This document shows, piece by piece, positions 1 to 7,413 of a DNA stretch of 34,209 bases. The notes under the pieces were generated by a model that did no database searches, was not told where the DNA came from, and saw nothing but the letters and a program-made list of their open reading frames with translations. The DNA is taken from contig JAFWBQ010000059.1 in the NCBI GenBank assembly GCA_017507125.1, forward strand, positions 1 through 34,209. The letters are read 5' to 3'. The first letter of the stretch is position 1; the number at the start of each line of letters is the position of its first letter. Source of the stretch: Lentisphaeria bacterium (GTDB lineage: Bacteria > Verrucomicrobiota > Lentisphaeria > Victivallales > Victivallaceae). Made by a program: the position numbers and the translations under genes.

Positions 1-2020
1 TCGCATTGGCGGCAAGGGAAACGGTAATCGAGCGGGATGTTCCGGAACCGGCGGGGATAAAAGCAATGGTGACGTCACGGGCATCACCTTTTGTAAAACC
101 GTCAACGGTCACCAGTGCCACGTTGGAAAATTCACCGGCTTCCAGAGAACCGCCGTTTTCCAACACGATGGAACCGGCATTGGTCACAGTGTCAACAGCC
201 TTGATCTCTGAATCGGAAACTGTCAGGGCGGAGGTCCCGTCAACTGTGACATGAAGACCGAACGCCGCATCGGGAACCAGAGTGGAGTTATTGCTGAAGA
301 GGACTTCGGCACCATTGGTGAATTTTACCTGATTGTCGGCATAAGTTCCGCCGCTGCCGAGGTAGATATAGGTGTTGTCAAAGTCAGCTTTGGAGTTGTC
401 AATAGAGAACCAACCGGCATGGACAAAGACCACAGTGTCGTCAAAGTCGGCAGTCGCCCCCTGATTGATCTGGAAATATCCGGCATCGATCTGAGTGTCG
501 GCACCGGCTTTAGTACCGCCGCCCCAGGAACCGGTAAAAATTTCATCAGGAACACCGGCACCTTCGGTGCGGGTCCCCCGCACAGCGATGGTGCCGCCCA
601 TAACGCGGAAGGCTTCGCCGGTGGCAAAGGCTTTTCCGGTGGAAGAGACAACGGTTTCGGCGTTGTTCAGCAAAATCTGATAGGCTTTAAAAGTACCGTC
701 GATCTGCATATCATAGGTTTTGGCAGCATCGACCACATAGTCAAAGGCATTGTTTGCACCGCCTTCATCGGGATTGGTGTTGAGGAAGTGGTACTGATCC
801 TTAGTATAAACAGCCTCCGTTCCTTCGGCAATGACCATCTTGGCGGCACCGCTTTCGGCAGCGGCCTCAGCGGCGTTGACGTCGTTAAACAAATTCACAC
901 CGAGGAGCTTTCCGTTGGCAAGGTCGGAACCGGCAGCATTGCCGTCAACATAGATCACGGACATATCAACCGCTTCTCCATTGAGCTTTGTGGCATCGGA
1001 TTTGGTGATGATACCGTTGAGTACGGGGACGTTTTCGCCGTCGGCCGTGATATTCACACTGGTGGTGCCGGTGATTCCGTCAATAAAGTTGGAACCGGCG
1101 ATAATGGCTTCTTTGCCGCCGTAGGTATTGATGACACCGCCTGAAACGTTGATTTCAACAGTACCGGTGACGTCAGCTTTGTAGATACTGCCGCCGATGA
1201 CTGCATCCTGAACAGTGCCGCCTGAGACATTGATCACAACATCGCCGACAGAGCCGTTGCCCTTGACATAGTAGTCGACACAGCTGCCGTTAAGCTGAAT
1301 AACTTTACCGCCCGTCATATTGACTTCCACTTTAGCAACATTGCCGGAAATCATAGTGCCGCCGGTAACAATAGCGTCGTACTGACCGCCGTTGACATTG
1401 ACAGTAACTTTGCCTTCCACATCAGCGAAAACGCCGCCGCCTGCAATAAATTCACAGGGATAACCGTCAGCACCGGCATTGCCGAGCTTGCCGTTGTTCA
1501 GGGTGATGGTGACATTTCCAGCAACATCGGCACCTTCAAACCAGCCGCCGCCGATGATATCGTGGGCGATGGCGGGGCCGCCTTCTTCGTTACCGACAGT
1601 GATATTCACATTGCCGCCGACACTTCCGCAACCGCCGGCACCGTTCAAATTGGTGATGTTTCCGCCGTTGACAACGACGGAAATATCGCCGGTCACATCA
1701 GCATTGGCAGTCACGCCGCCGCCGTAGATATGATTGACTGTGCCGCCGTTCATAATGATGGAGACGGAAGCTACTTCGCTGTCCCAGGCTCCGCCGATCA
1801 GAATAACGTCGGCGGCCAGATCCATAGAATAGGATTCGCCTTCAAAAGTCCAGCTGGCGGTATATCCGCCCTGGGCATCAGTGCGCTCACTGATAGTGAC
1901 TTCAAGGCCGTTTGCACAGAAGTATTTGCTGCCGGGATTATATGAAGACATAAAACCGGAGTCTGCCGCTGTTGCTTCGGTCACCAAAGTGATGCCGTTA
2001 ATGCTTTCGAGATTAGCCAT
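1..2020 (-). CDS. Partial giant repeat-rich (beta-solenoid-like) surface or adhesin-type protein
   Basis: The reverse strand is open from ATG at 2020 to base 2, giving 673 codons without a stop, so the C-terminus lies outside the window. AAAGGG sits about 8 nt before the ATG. Residues about 75-340 are degenerate repeats of roughly 20-25 residues built on G-x-V-x-G-N/D-V-x-I-x-V-x-GG-x-I/V, rich in Gly, Asn, Asp, Val and Thr. After about 340 the repeats become looser, with short strands ending in NGG or GG. This pattern is typical of right-handed beta-helix or autotransporter-passenger-like proteins. No signal peptide is visible (it begins MANLESINGITLVTEATAAD), so the export route is unknown; an export or anchoring domain could lie in the missing C-terminus. 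Long plus-strand frames in the same register are antisense shadows produced by the GNC-rich codon pattern. The function as adhesin or surface-layer protein is inference; no family was recognised. Confidence 0.85.
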   Translation of the reverse strand, partial: MANLESINGITLVTEATAADSGFMSSYNPGSKYFCANGLEVTISERTDAQGGYTASWTFEGESYSMDLAADVILIGGAWDSEVASVSIIMNGGTVNHIYGGGVTANADVTGDISVVVNGGNITNLNGAGGCGSVGGNVNITVGNEEGGPAIAHDIIGGGWFEGADVAGNVTITLNNGKLGNAGADGYPCEFIAGGGVFADVEGKVTVNVNGGQYDAIVTGGTMISGNVAKVEVNMTGGKVIQLNGSCVDYYVKGNGSVGDVVINVSGGTVQDAVIGGSIYKADVTGTVEINVSGGVINTYGGKEAIIAGSNFIDGITGTTSVNITADGENVPVLNGIITKSDATKLNGEAVDMSVIYVDGNAAGSDLANGKLLGVNLFNDVNAAEAAAESGAAKMVIAEGTEAVYTKDQYHFLNTNPDEGGANNAFDYVVDAAKTYDMQIDGTFKAYQILLNNAETVVSSTGKAFATGEAFRVMGGTIAVRGTRTEGAGVPDEIFTGSWGGGTKAGADTQIDAGYFQINQGATADFDDTVVFVHAGWFSIDNSKADFDNTYIYLGSGGTYADNQVKFTNGAEVLFSNNSTLVPDAAFGLHVTVDGTSALTVSDSEIKAVDTVTNAGSIVLENGGSLEAGEFSNVALVTVDGFTKGDARDVTIAFIPAGSGTSRSITVSLAANA

Positions 2021-2062
2021 TTTTTTTCCCTTTCAATAATTCAAGGATTTATTTTTTTGAAC

Positions 2063-2131
2063 ATAAAAACACAACAGGAACTCTCCCCCCTGCCCTTGAG
2101 AGCCGGGGAAAAACTCATATTGTGTTTTTAT
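2063..2131 (-). promoter_or_regulatory. Long stem-loop in the leader of the repeat-protein gene
   Basis: ATAAAAACACAA (2063-2074) and TTGTGTTTTTAT (2120-2131) form a perfect 12-bp inverted repeat around a 45-nt loop. The loop contains CTCTC/GAGAG (2081-2085/2098-2102) and CCCC/GGGG pairs. It lies 43 bp ahead of the ATG at 2020, so it would be in the 5' untranslated RNA. There is no T-run after the stem, so it is not a standard terminator. A role in RNA stability or translation is inference. Confidence 0.5.
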
Positions 2132-2154
2132 CTGATCCATTTTCATTTTTTTAC

Positions 2155-2197
2155 CGTGCAAAAAATGCACGCCGTTTTTTCATAGCCGCAAAACGGC
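2155..2197 (-). terminator. Two abutting hairpins, possible terminator or attenuator
   Basis: On the minus strand GCCGTTTT...AAAACGGC (arms 2190-2197 and 2171-2178) is followed at once by CGTGCA...TGCACG (arms 2166-2171 and 2155-2160) with a T-rich loop. The first stem followed by GTGCATTTTTT resembles an imperfect intrinsic terminator. If so, it would end the transcript from the promoter at 2637-2665 or attenuate it before the repeat-protein gene. Confidence 0.35.
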
Positions 2198-2665
2198 TCT
2201 TTTCTGGAGTTTGACTTGTGTACAGGAAAGTCCGGAACTCCGGGTAAATCTTTTTTGTTTCTGCACTCTCTGAGAGGAGTGCGCCGACAGGTGTGTAAAA
2301 AAGAAAGCGTCGCCAGGTGTATAAAAGGTGTTGATGGTAAGAAAGATATCACAGGTATTACTGACAATAAAATCTGAGATCCCGCAAGTGTTGACCGTAA
2401 ATACGCAACTTCCGGAATCGGGGCATGAAGGGATGACGGAGAAAAGTTCTCCGCAATCAGGCAGGAGGCTTTCGGCAAAGATGTGCACTTCTTCGGCCGC
2501 AGCGCTGCAAGTGATTTTGCACTGGAGCAAATCCATTGATTTAACGCTTTCGCAGTAGTTCCGGGAAAAAGTTTCTCCTGTACACAGAGACACGACTCCC
2601 GTAAATTTTTCTGAAAAATAACACCTGTATGCATATAAAATACAGCATTGAGAGTGATTTTTCAA
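2180..2665 (-). other. Doubtful Cys-rich reading frame with periodic strands
   Basis: This 161-codon frame begins with TTG at 2665. The first internal ATG is at 2536 and would give 118 aa. Neither start has a clear ribosome site. It is rich in Cys, and residues about 60-115 repeat a pattern of roughly 12 residues with a hydrophobic-Phe-x-Val/Ile core ending in Cys or Thr, such as EEVHIFAES, GELFSVIPSC, SCVFTVNTC, DIFLTINT. The regularity may indicate a real or decayed repeat protein, or simple DNA repetitiveness. A promoter-like sequence overlaps the TTG start, which argues against that start. An overlapping minus-strand frame (2143-2634) and a plus-strand frame (2328-2558) look no better. 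Confidence 0.2.
2637..2665 (-). promoter_or_regulatory. Promoter-like sequence toward the repeat-protein gene
   Basis: On the minus strand TTGAAA (2660-2665) is followed after exactly 17 bp by TATTTT (2637-2642). Transcription would start near 2630 and give a leader of about 600 nt ahead of the ATG at 2020 unless it stops at the hairpins near 2155-2197. Confidence 0.45.
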
Positions 2666-2694
2666 GTCTGAAAAAGTTTTTTTTTGTATTTTTC

Positions 2695-2723
2695 TTGCTT
2701 TTTCATGTTTTTTATGCTATTTT
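2695..2723 (+). promoter_or_regulatory. Promoter for the 2783/3351 unit
   Basis: TTGCTT (2695-2700), 17-bp T-rich spacer, TATTTT (2718-2723). The predicted start is near 2730, giving a leader of about 53 nt that includes the C8 run at 2747-2754. Confidence 0.5.
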
Positions 2724-2782
2724 AATTGTGGAGCAACTCACGTCCGCCCCCCCCATAAATCAACTTCAATAAGAGGCCTCAA

Positions 2783-3313
2783 ATGAAAAAAATGTTATTG
2801 CCCGTCTGCGCGTTGGCTTTTCTCACCCTTCCCGGCGCCGAAATGAAACTGGATTTCACCTCTTCTTCGCCCTGGAAGGTCATGCGGAACCACTCTCACA
2901 GAGTCAAGTTCGAGACCAAAGAATTCAAAGGCAAAAAAGCCACCGTCGTCACCCTTGCCAATGAAGTCAAAACAGGGGACACCGCTTTCTGCCTTGCCAC
3001 AGATTTTTTCAATGTCAAAGATAAAAAAAGCGTCACAGTAAAATTTTCCTTTCTCGCCGCCAAAGGCATGAAGGATTTTAAAGGAGGCGGTTACTGGAAC
3101 AATTCAGTGCGCTTTTATGACAGTGCCAATAAAGAGATCCTCCCTCAGGCACATATAATCCTGCCTCCCGCCACAGGCGCCTATCAGGAAGTCACTCAGG
3201 AATTTCCTGTGCCCGCCCAGGCGGTCAAGGCGGTTGTCCACTTCGGATTTGACAACCCCAACATCACCAAAAACAACATCTTTGCTGTTACAGATGTTGT
3301 CATAACATACTGA
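2783..3313 (+). CDS. Small secreted protein of unknown function
   Basis: This 176-residue protein starts with a clear Sec signal peptide: MKK, a hydrophobic core LLPVCALAFLTLP, and a likely cleavage after GA at residues 18-19. The mature part of about 157 residues alternates short hydrophobic strands with polar turns and has FKGGGYWNNSVRFYD near the middle. It looks like a single all-beta jelly-roll domain of the kind that binds carbohydrate, but no family is certain. AAGAGG lies 6 nt before the ATG. The next gene starts 37 bp downstream on the same strand, so the two are probably co-transcribed from the promoter at 2695-2723. A role in binding cell-wall or polysaccharide fragments would fit the neighbouring peptidase but is inference only. 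Confidence 0.8.
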   Translation: MKKMLLPVCALAFLTLPGAEMKLDFTSSSPWKVMRNHSHRVKFETKEFKGKKATVVTLANEVKTGDTAFCLATDFFNVKDKKSVTVKFSFLAAKGMKDFKGGGYWNNSVRFYDSANKEILPQAHIILPPATGAYQEVTQEFPVPAQAVKAVVHFGFDNPNITKNNIFAVTDVVITY

Positions 3314-3350
3314 AGAACGGCACTCAAATCCTTTTTCCGGAGAGTCCCCT

Positions 3351-4178
3351 ATGAAACTGATGCTTGTCACAGATCTTGAAGGTGTCGCAGGAGTTCTTGA
3401 TTTCGCCAACTGGTGCTCCATCGACTCCCCCTACTATAACAAGGCAAAAAAACTGCTGACCCTTGAGACCAATGCCGTCATCGAAGGCTTTTTTGAGGGC
3501 GGCGCCACTGAGATCCGGGTGGTTGACGGTCACGGCCCCGGCGCCATCGACCCGGAACTGCTGGATGAACGGGTAGAGCTCCAGAGAGGAGCCGCCTCAC
3601 CCGTCTGGCCCTTTACCCTGGATGACTCCTTTGATGCCATCGGCTGGGTGGGACAGCACGCCATGTCAAGAACCCCTTTCAGCCATATCAGCCACACGGG
3701 CACCTTTGACGTTTTTGAAGCAACTGTCAATGGTATTCCTGTGGGAGAATTCGGCGAGTTTGCCTTCTGCGCCGCAGAACTGGGAGTTTCAGTGATCTTC
3801 GCTGCCGGCGAAGAGGCTTTTACACAAGAAGCCGCAGCTCTGGCAGAGAATGTGGTCACTGTCGCCGTCAAACGGGGATGCAACAGTGAAGAGGGACTTG
3901 AGGATGTGACTTCAGAAGTCTACAGCCGTTCAAAACTTTCTGCAATACACCTCTCACCTGCCCGTGCGCGTGAAATGCTCCGTGCCGGAGCAAAGAGGGC
4001 TGCTGAAATGTTCCGCAGTACCCCTGAAGCGTTCCGCATGACTCAACTCAAAGCGCCCTATGAGATCATCACCCGCTTCAGAAAGTCCGAAAAGAACCCG
4101 GATCTTCCGGCAGTGCTTTACCGCCGCCATGAAACAAGTTTCATCGGCGCCATGAATGCGCCCTCCACCCTGGAATAA
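3351..4178 (+). CDS. M55 family D-aminopeptidase (DppA-like)
   Basis: The 275-residue length and motifs fit the DppA-type zinc D-aminopeptidases, which remove N-terminal D-amino acids from short peptides such as cell-wall-derived D-Ala-D-Ala. The expected metal ligands are all visible: Asp8 and Glu10 in TDLEGVAG, His61 in VDGHG, His103 in GQHA, and Glu133 in VGEFGE. They correspond to D8, E10, H60, H104 and E133 of the Bacillus enzyme. There is no signal peptide, so it should act in the cytoplasm. GGAG lies 8 nt before the ATG. It follows the small secreted protein by 37 bp and ends at the bidirectional terminator at 4191-4236. Substrate range cannot be told from sequence. Confidence 0.9.
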   Translation: MKLMLVTDLEGVAGVLDFANWCSIDSPYYNKAKKLLTLETNAVIEGFFEGGATEIRVVDGHGPGAIDPELLDERVELQRGAASPVWPFTLDDSFDAIGWVGQHAMSRTPFSHISHTGTFDVFEATVNGIPVGEFGEFAFCAAELGVSVIFAAGEEAFTQEAAALAENVVTVAVKRGCNSEEGLEDVTSEVYSRSKLSAIHLSPARAREMLRAGAKRAAEMFRSTPEAFRMTQLKAPYEIITRFRKSEKNPDLPAVLYRRHETSFIGAMNAPSTLE

Positions 4179-4190
4179 AAAAAGGGTATA

Positions 4191-4236
4191 AAAAAAAGCT
4201 GTTTCCCTTGAAAAGTTCAGAGGAACAGCTTTTTTT
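4191..4236. terminator. Bidirectional intrinsic terminator
   Basis: AAAAAAAGCTGTT (4191-4203) pairs perfectly with AACAGCTTTTTTT (4224-4236). The T-run on each strand makes it usable for both converging genes, the M55 peptidase (plus) and the TIM-barrel gene (minus). Confidence 0.9.
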
Positions 4237-4250
4237 GTGCGCTTTTTTCT

Positions 4251-5057
4251 TCAGCAGGCAGTGAAAAGACGGCGCATATTGGAAAGACTTGCAGCGATGC
4301 CGTGTTTGGCAATGCCGATGGAGCACTCGTACTCAAGAGAAAGAGTCCCCTGATAACCGGCATCCTTGAGAATCCGGAAACACTGCTTCAAATCAATGAT
4401 CCCCTCGCCGGAGGGAACTGCAGTGAACTTGTTGTTGATGATCACGTAGTCCTTCACATGAACCATGGCCGCCATATCGGCAATAGCGGCAACAGCCTGT
4501 TCAGAGATCTCTCCGCCGGGGGTACGGTAGTTACCGATGTCGGCGGTGGCGCGCAGGAAGGGGGAGTTCACGGTGCTGATATAGAAGAGCTGCTCGCTGG
4601 AGTCTTTGCACAGAGCGCCGTGATCTTCAATAGCCATGACCACATTGTTCTTCTGAGCGTGTTCCACACATGCGCTCAGGGCATCAGCGATGGGATTGCA
4701 GTATTTTTCCCACTCAAGATCGTATCCTCCGCCGAAAACACGCAGATTGCGGCAGCCCATTTCAGCGGCTTCATCAAGAGCTTTTTTCACTTTGTCGATC
4801 TCAGCAGGGAGACGATCTTCGGCGATGGCATTTCCGAAATTGTTGCCAACGATATAGTTGGTAAGTTTCAAATCCAGATCAGCGGCAAGCTGCCGTGCAT
4901 CCTTCATCTCCTGCACTTTCTTTTCCTCATTCCAGTAATATCCGAGGTCGATACCGTCAAAGCCGATTCCGGCGGCGGCACGCATGATCTTTTCTACTGA
5001 ACGTTCCTCTTCGGGCAGCAGCAGATGTGCGCCATAAACTGAGATCGTAAAATCCAT
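4251..5057 (-). CDS. Xylose-isomerase-like TIM-barrel sugar isomerase/epimerase
   Basis: The 268-residue protein has the layout of the AP-endonuclease-2/xylose-isomerase-like TIM barrel family. The N-terminal strand is followed by GFDGIDLGYYW, then RVFGGG, AIEDHG, TADIGN, VHVKDY and a late LSLEYE, which supply the usual Glu/Asp/His/Glu metal-binding set. Members isomerise or epimerise ketoses and cyclitols, but the substrate cannot be assigned. There is no signal peptide. AAGGA lies 8 nt before the ATG, and a promoter with TATATT is at 5080-5107. It is a single-gene unit ending at the shared terminator. Confidence 0.85.
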   Translation of the reverse strand: MDFTISVYGAHLLLPEEERSVEKIMRAAAGIGFDGIDLGYYWNEEKKVQEMKDARQLAADLDLKLTNYIVGNNFGNAIAEDRLPAEIDKVKKALDEAAEMGCRNLRVFGGGYDLEWEKYCNPIADALSACVEHAQKNNVVMAIEDHGALCKDSSEQLFYISTVNSPFLRATADIGNYRTPGGEISEQAVAAIADMAAMVHVKDYVIINNKFTAVPSGEGIIDLKQCFRILKDAGYQGTLSLEYECSIGIAKHGIAASLSNMRRLFTAC

Positions 5058-5079
5058 GATCGAATTCCTTTTTTTACTT

Positions 5080-5107
5080 AATATAGCATCCCCGCCGTAT
5101 AATGCAA
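5080..5107 (-). promoter_or_regulatory. Promoter of the TIM-barrel gene
   Basis: On the minus strand TTGCAT (5102-5107), 16-bp spacer, TATATT (5080-5085), about 22 bp before the ATG at 5057. Confidence 0.75.
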
Positions 5108-5126
5108 GGGAAAGCGGAAGAGAATT

Positions 5127-6980
5127 TTACAGAAAACGTGCCAGCAGATATCCCGCACCGTAACAGACAAGCCCTGCCAGCAGAAGCCAGATCACCACCG
5201 TCATGACTTTGGCAGATTTTCTGTCTGCGGCACCGCCTTCAGGCAGGCGGACACACTTTTCGACTCCCGACCGGTGACAGAGAAAGACGAGCCAGTCCAG
5301 AAGTCCCGGCTTCTCCCTGCGGGACTCAGCAGTCCGGATCTGCAGCTCCACGCACCCCTCAAAAATGGTTTTGCCCTCAGGAGAAGTAAGGTCTGTCCCT
5401 TTGCCTGCAAACAGAACCTTTTTCAGATTGCGGCAGCCGGCAAATGCCCATTTGCCGATTTTGGAAACGCTCCGGGGGATAGTGATTTCACTCAATGCGC
5501 TGCACCCTTCAAAGGCGGATTCACCGATAGAGATCACTCCGTCAGGGATAACAAGTTCCTGAAGACGGGAGCATCCCCTGAAAGCAGTCGCTCCGATGGT
5601 GGTCACAACAGAAGGGATGACACAACTTGAGATATCTTTTTTACGGCATTGTGTGATGACTTTATTATCTTCAGAAAAAACAAGCCCCTGAGCTTTAGCG
5701 GCATTGACCTCTTTCAACTGTTCCAGAAAATCAGGAGATAACTTTTCTTTCTCACTATCAAGCACTCCGCAAAGTTTTTCAAAGAGCGCCAGTGCCGCCT
5801 CACAGTCCTTTTCGTTCAGAGCTTTCCGGGCGGCGTTTTCCACTCCGGCACACGTTTCGGGCAGTTCGATCCCCGCATCTTTTAAAAGCTTCATCTCAAG
5901 CGCCGCCTTTTGGCTGAATTGGAGACAGCGTTCTCTGGTTTCGTTGAAAAGGCGGAACTCTTCAACCATCTGCTGAAGCTCTTCAAGATTTCTCAGTGCT
6001 TCCGGCGCAGGTTCGGCGTTTTTCAGTTTGGCAATGATCCTGCACACCTGATCGGCCCGGGGGCGCATATTGCCGGGGAACTCCCGCCCCGCGACCTCAA
6101 GCGTGTAGATTTTATTGATCTGTTCCCTGAGAGCATAGAAACGACTGCGCTCTTCAGGTGAAAGAATTCCGTTGGATGCGGGAGCCGGAACCGGAGCGGA
6201 AGCGGGAGCGGGAGCGGGAGCCGGAACAGGCTCCGGGGCATCCTGCCATCCGTCAAAAAGCGGAAAAGTCCCGCCGGTATACTCTCCGAGAGTAAGTCTT
6301 TGTTCACTTGCACGGATAAAAACCGCCATGTTGCTGCACAGTTCCCTGAAAAAAGCCGGAAAACTCTTTACAGATTGATCCTTCAAGGTCTTTTCCAGCG
6401 CCAGAGTAAAGTAGCCGTGTCCTTTGGAGACATCTTCGTAGGAGCGCTGCCCCGGCTGACAGGAACGCAGGATCCAGGGCGGCAGAATGCCGTCGCCCTC
6501 ATCCTTGCCAACAAGTTCAAGACCTTTTCCCGCAGGAGCCGCAAAGCCCCCCTTTGCACCGGCACGGATATTGTTGCGGCAGCAGTCAAGGATAAAAAGA
6601 CGGCGGATCCCCGCTTCATTGCACTTTTCACTGACACGGCGCACTACAGCAAGAGAAAGAGCATCGCCGCCGCCGTCGATATCAAGAGTGTCATTGAGAG
6701 TACCGGGACAGAGCAGATAGTGGTTGTCCGCCGCCTCATGACCGTGACCGGAAAAGTAAAAAACAAAAATATCACCGGATTTGAGTCCCTCACAGATCTC
6801 CTTGACCTTCTCTCTGACGCCAATGGCGGAAACCTCATTGTCAGTCAGGAGAGTGGTCTCAAAGCCCTTGTTCTTAAATTCCTGACATGTCACAGCAGCA
6901 TCGTTGACTGCACATGAAAGATTATTGATCCTCTTATCCCGGTAGTTGTTCACACCGACAAAAAGCGCCGTCCTTCTCAT
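5127..6980 (-). CDS. Caspase-like (C14) protein with BspA-type LRR and C-terminal membrane anchor
   Basis: ATG at 6980 is preferred (617 aa): it is preceded by AGGA at 8 nt and by a good promoter, and the extra upstream codons are AT-rich. Residues 1-245 form a caspase/metacaspase-like peptidase domain: RRTALFVGVNNY, His79 in FYFSGHGHE, and Cys134 in LDCCRNN, the expected catalytic dyad. Next come a Pro/Ala linker (about 248-270), a helical and probably coiled-coil region (about 275-430), three or so BspA-type leucine-rich repeats (about 440-530, AFxGCSxLxExxIP pattern), and a C-terminal hydrophobic segment (about 592-617) followed by almost nothing. This suggests a tail-anchored protein with its protease in the cytoplasm. 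C14 proteins cleave after basic or acidic residues and often act in signalling or cell death; the role here is unknown. No obvious partner gene is adjacent. Confidence 0.88.
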   Translation of the reverse strand: MRRTALFVGVNNYRDKRINNLSCAVNDAAVTCQEFKNKGFETTLLTDNEVSAIGVREKVKEICEGLKSGDIFVFYFSGHGHEAADNHYLLCPGTLNDTLDIDGGGDALSLAVVRRVSEKCNEAGIRRLFILDCCRNNIRAGAKGGFAAPAGKGLELVGKDEGDGILPPWILRSCQPGQRSYEDVSKGHGYFTLALEKTLKDQSVKSFPAFFRELCSNMAVFIRASEQRLTLGEYTGGTFPLFDGWQDAPEPVPAPAPAPASAPVPAPASNGILSPEERSRFYALREQINKIYTLEVAGREFPGNMRPRADQVCRIIAKLKNAEPAPEALRNLEELQQMVEEFRLFNETRERCLQFSQKAALEMKLLKDAGIELPETCAGVENAARKALNEKDCEAALALFEKLCGVLDSEKEKLSPDFLEQLKEVNAAKAQGLVFSEDNKVITQCRKKDISSCVIPSVVTTIGATAFRGCSRLQELVIPDGVISIGESAFEGCSALSEITIPRSVSKIGKWAFAGCRNLKKVLFAGKGTDLTSPEGKTIFEGCVELQIRTAESRREKPGLLDWLVFLCHRSGVEKCVRLPEGGAADRKSAKVMTVVIWLLLAGLVCYGAGYLLARFL

Positions 6981-7020
6981 ATCCCATATCCTGATTTTAC
7001 TGAAATAAATATAATGTTTT

Positions 7021-7048
7021 AATATAACACCAAAAAATATATTTGCAA
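7021..7048 (-). promoter_or_regulatory. Promoter of the caspase-like gene
   Basis: On the minus strand TTGCAA (7043-7048), 16-bp spacer, TATATT (7021-7026). The -35 box abuts the inverted-repeat element that begins at 7050. Confidence 0.7.
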
Positions 7049-7049
7049 A

Positions 7050-7248
7050 TGAGGTAATTTCAAAAGCCATTCAAAAAATGGCAAAGATGTCATTCGCAAA
7101 GAGCTGTAAAGGGTAGTTTGCACTTGCTACCTGCAAGGTAACAGGCGCTTGTCCCGCCGCAGCTTTATGCGAAGGCGGAAAAACGCTCCCTTTATCAGAT
7201 CGAAGCGAGGGCGCTTTGACAATTTTGAGGAGTTTTGAAATTGCCTCA
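7050..7248. repeat. 199-bp element with 16-bp terminal inverted repeats
   Basis: The ends TGAGGTAATTTCAAAA (7050-7065) and TTTTGAAATTGCCTCA (7233-7248) match as inverted repeats at 15 of 16 positions. Inside are a hairpin GCCATT/AATGGC (7066-7082), overlapping alternative stems around CTTGC/GCAAG and TACCT/AGGTA (about 7120-7140), and CCGCC/GGCGG further right. It has no reading frame of note and no clear target duplication. It could be a MITE-like element or a structured RNA. It occupies most of the gap between the divergent caspase and acetyltransferase promoters. Confidence 0.45.
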
Positions 7249-7332
7249 ACTTTCTTAACAAAGTTTTCCCGCTGTCACAATATAAAGAGGAACGTCCCTT
7301 GAAAATCTGACAGTAAATTCAGCAAAAAGAGC

Positions 7333-7361
7333 TTGCAAATCTCTTTCAGGTATGATATATT
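7333..7361 (+). promoter_or_regulatory. Promoter of the GNAT/GH78-like unit
   Basis: TTGCAA (7333-7338), 17-bp spacer, TATATT (7356-7361). The predicted start, near 7368, falls immediately before an 11-base C run (7371-7381). Confidence 0.75.
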
Positions 7362-7370
7362 GTAGCAGAG

Positions 7371-7381
7371 CCCCCCCCCCC
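7371..7381 (+). repeat. C11 homopolymer at the start of the leader
   Basis: Eleven consecutive C bases lie between the -10 box (7356-7361) and the ribosome site (7403-7408). Tracts of this length are prone to slippage and in some bacteria tune expression. Confidence 0.8.
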
Positions 7382-7413
7382 TTTTCAAAAGACATCTTGT
7401 GCAAGGAGAAAAA

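Larger units (their letters stand above)
2021..2782. other. 762-bp intergenic/leader region with hairpins and divergent promoters
   Basis: This gap separates the minus-strand repeat protein from the plus-strand secreted-protein gene. It holds two promoter-like sequences pointing in opposite directions (2637-2665 minus, 2695-2723 plus), a cluster of inverted repeats nearest the repeat-protein gene (2063-2197), a further inverted pair TGTGTACAGG (about 2217) and CCTGTACACA (about 2577), a C8 run (2747-2754), and one doubtful minus-strand reading frame (2180-2665). No convincing RNA gene was recognised. Confidence 0.7.

Noticed and set aside
251..1144. 297-codon plus-strand frame
   Set aside because: It lies antisense in the same register as the 673-codon minus-strand frame, has no ribosome site, and results from the GNC-rich codon pattern of the repeat protein.
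7100..7230. Possible tRNA-like hairpins in the 199-bp element
   Set aside because: There is no acceptor stem, T-loop GGTTCGA-like sequence, or cloverleaf order.
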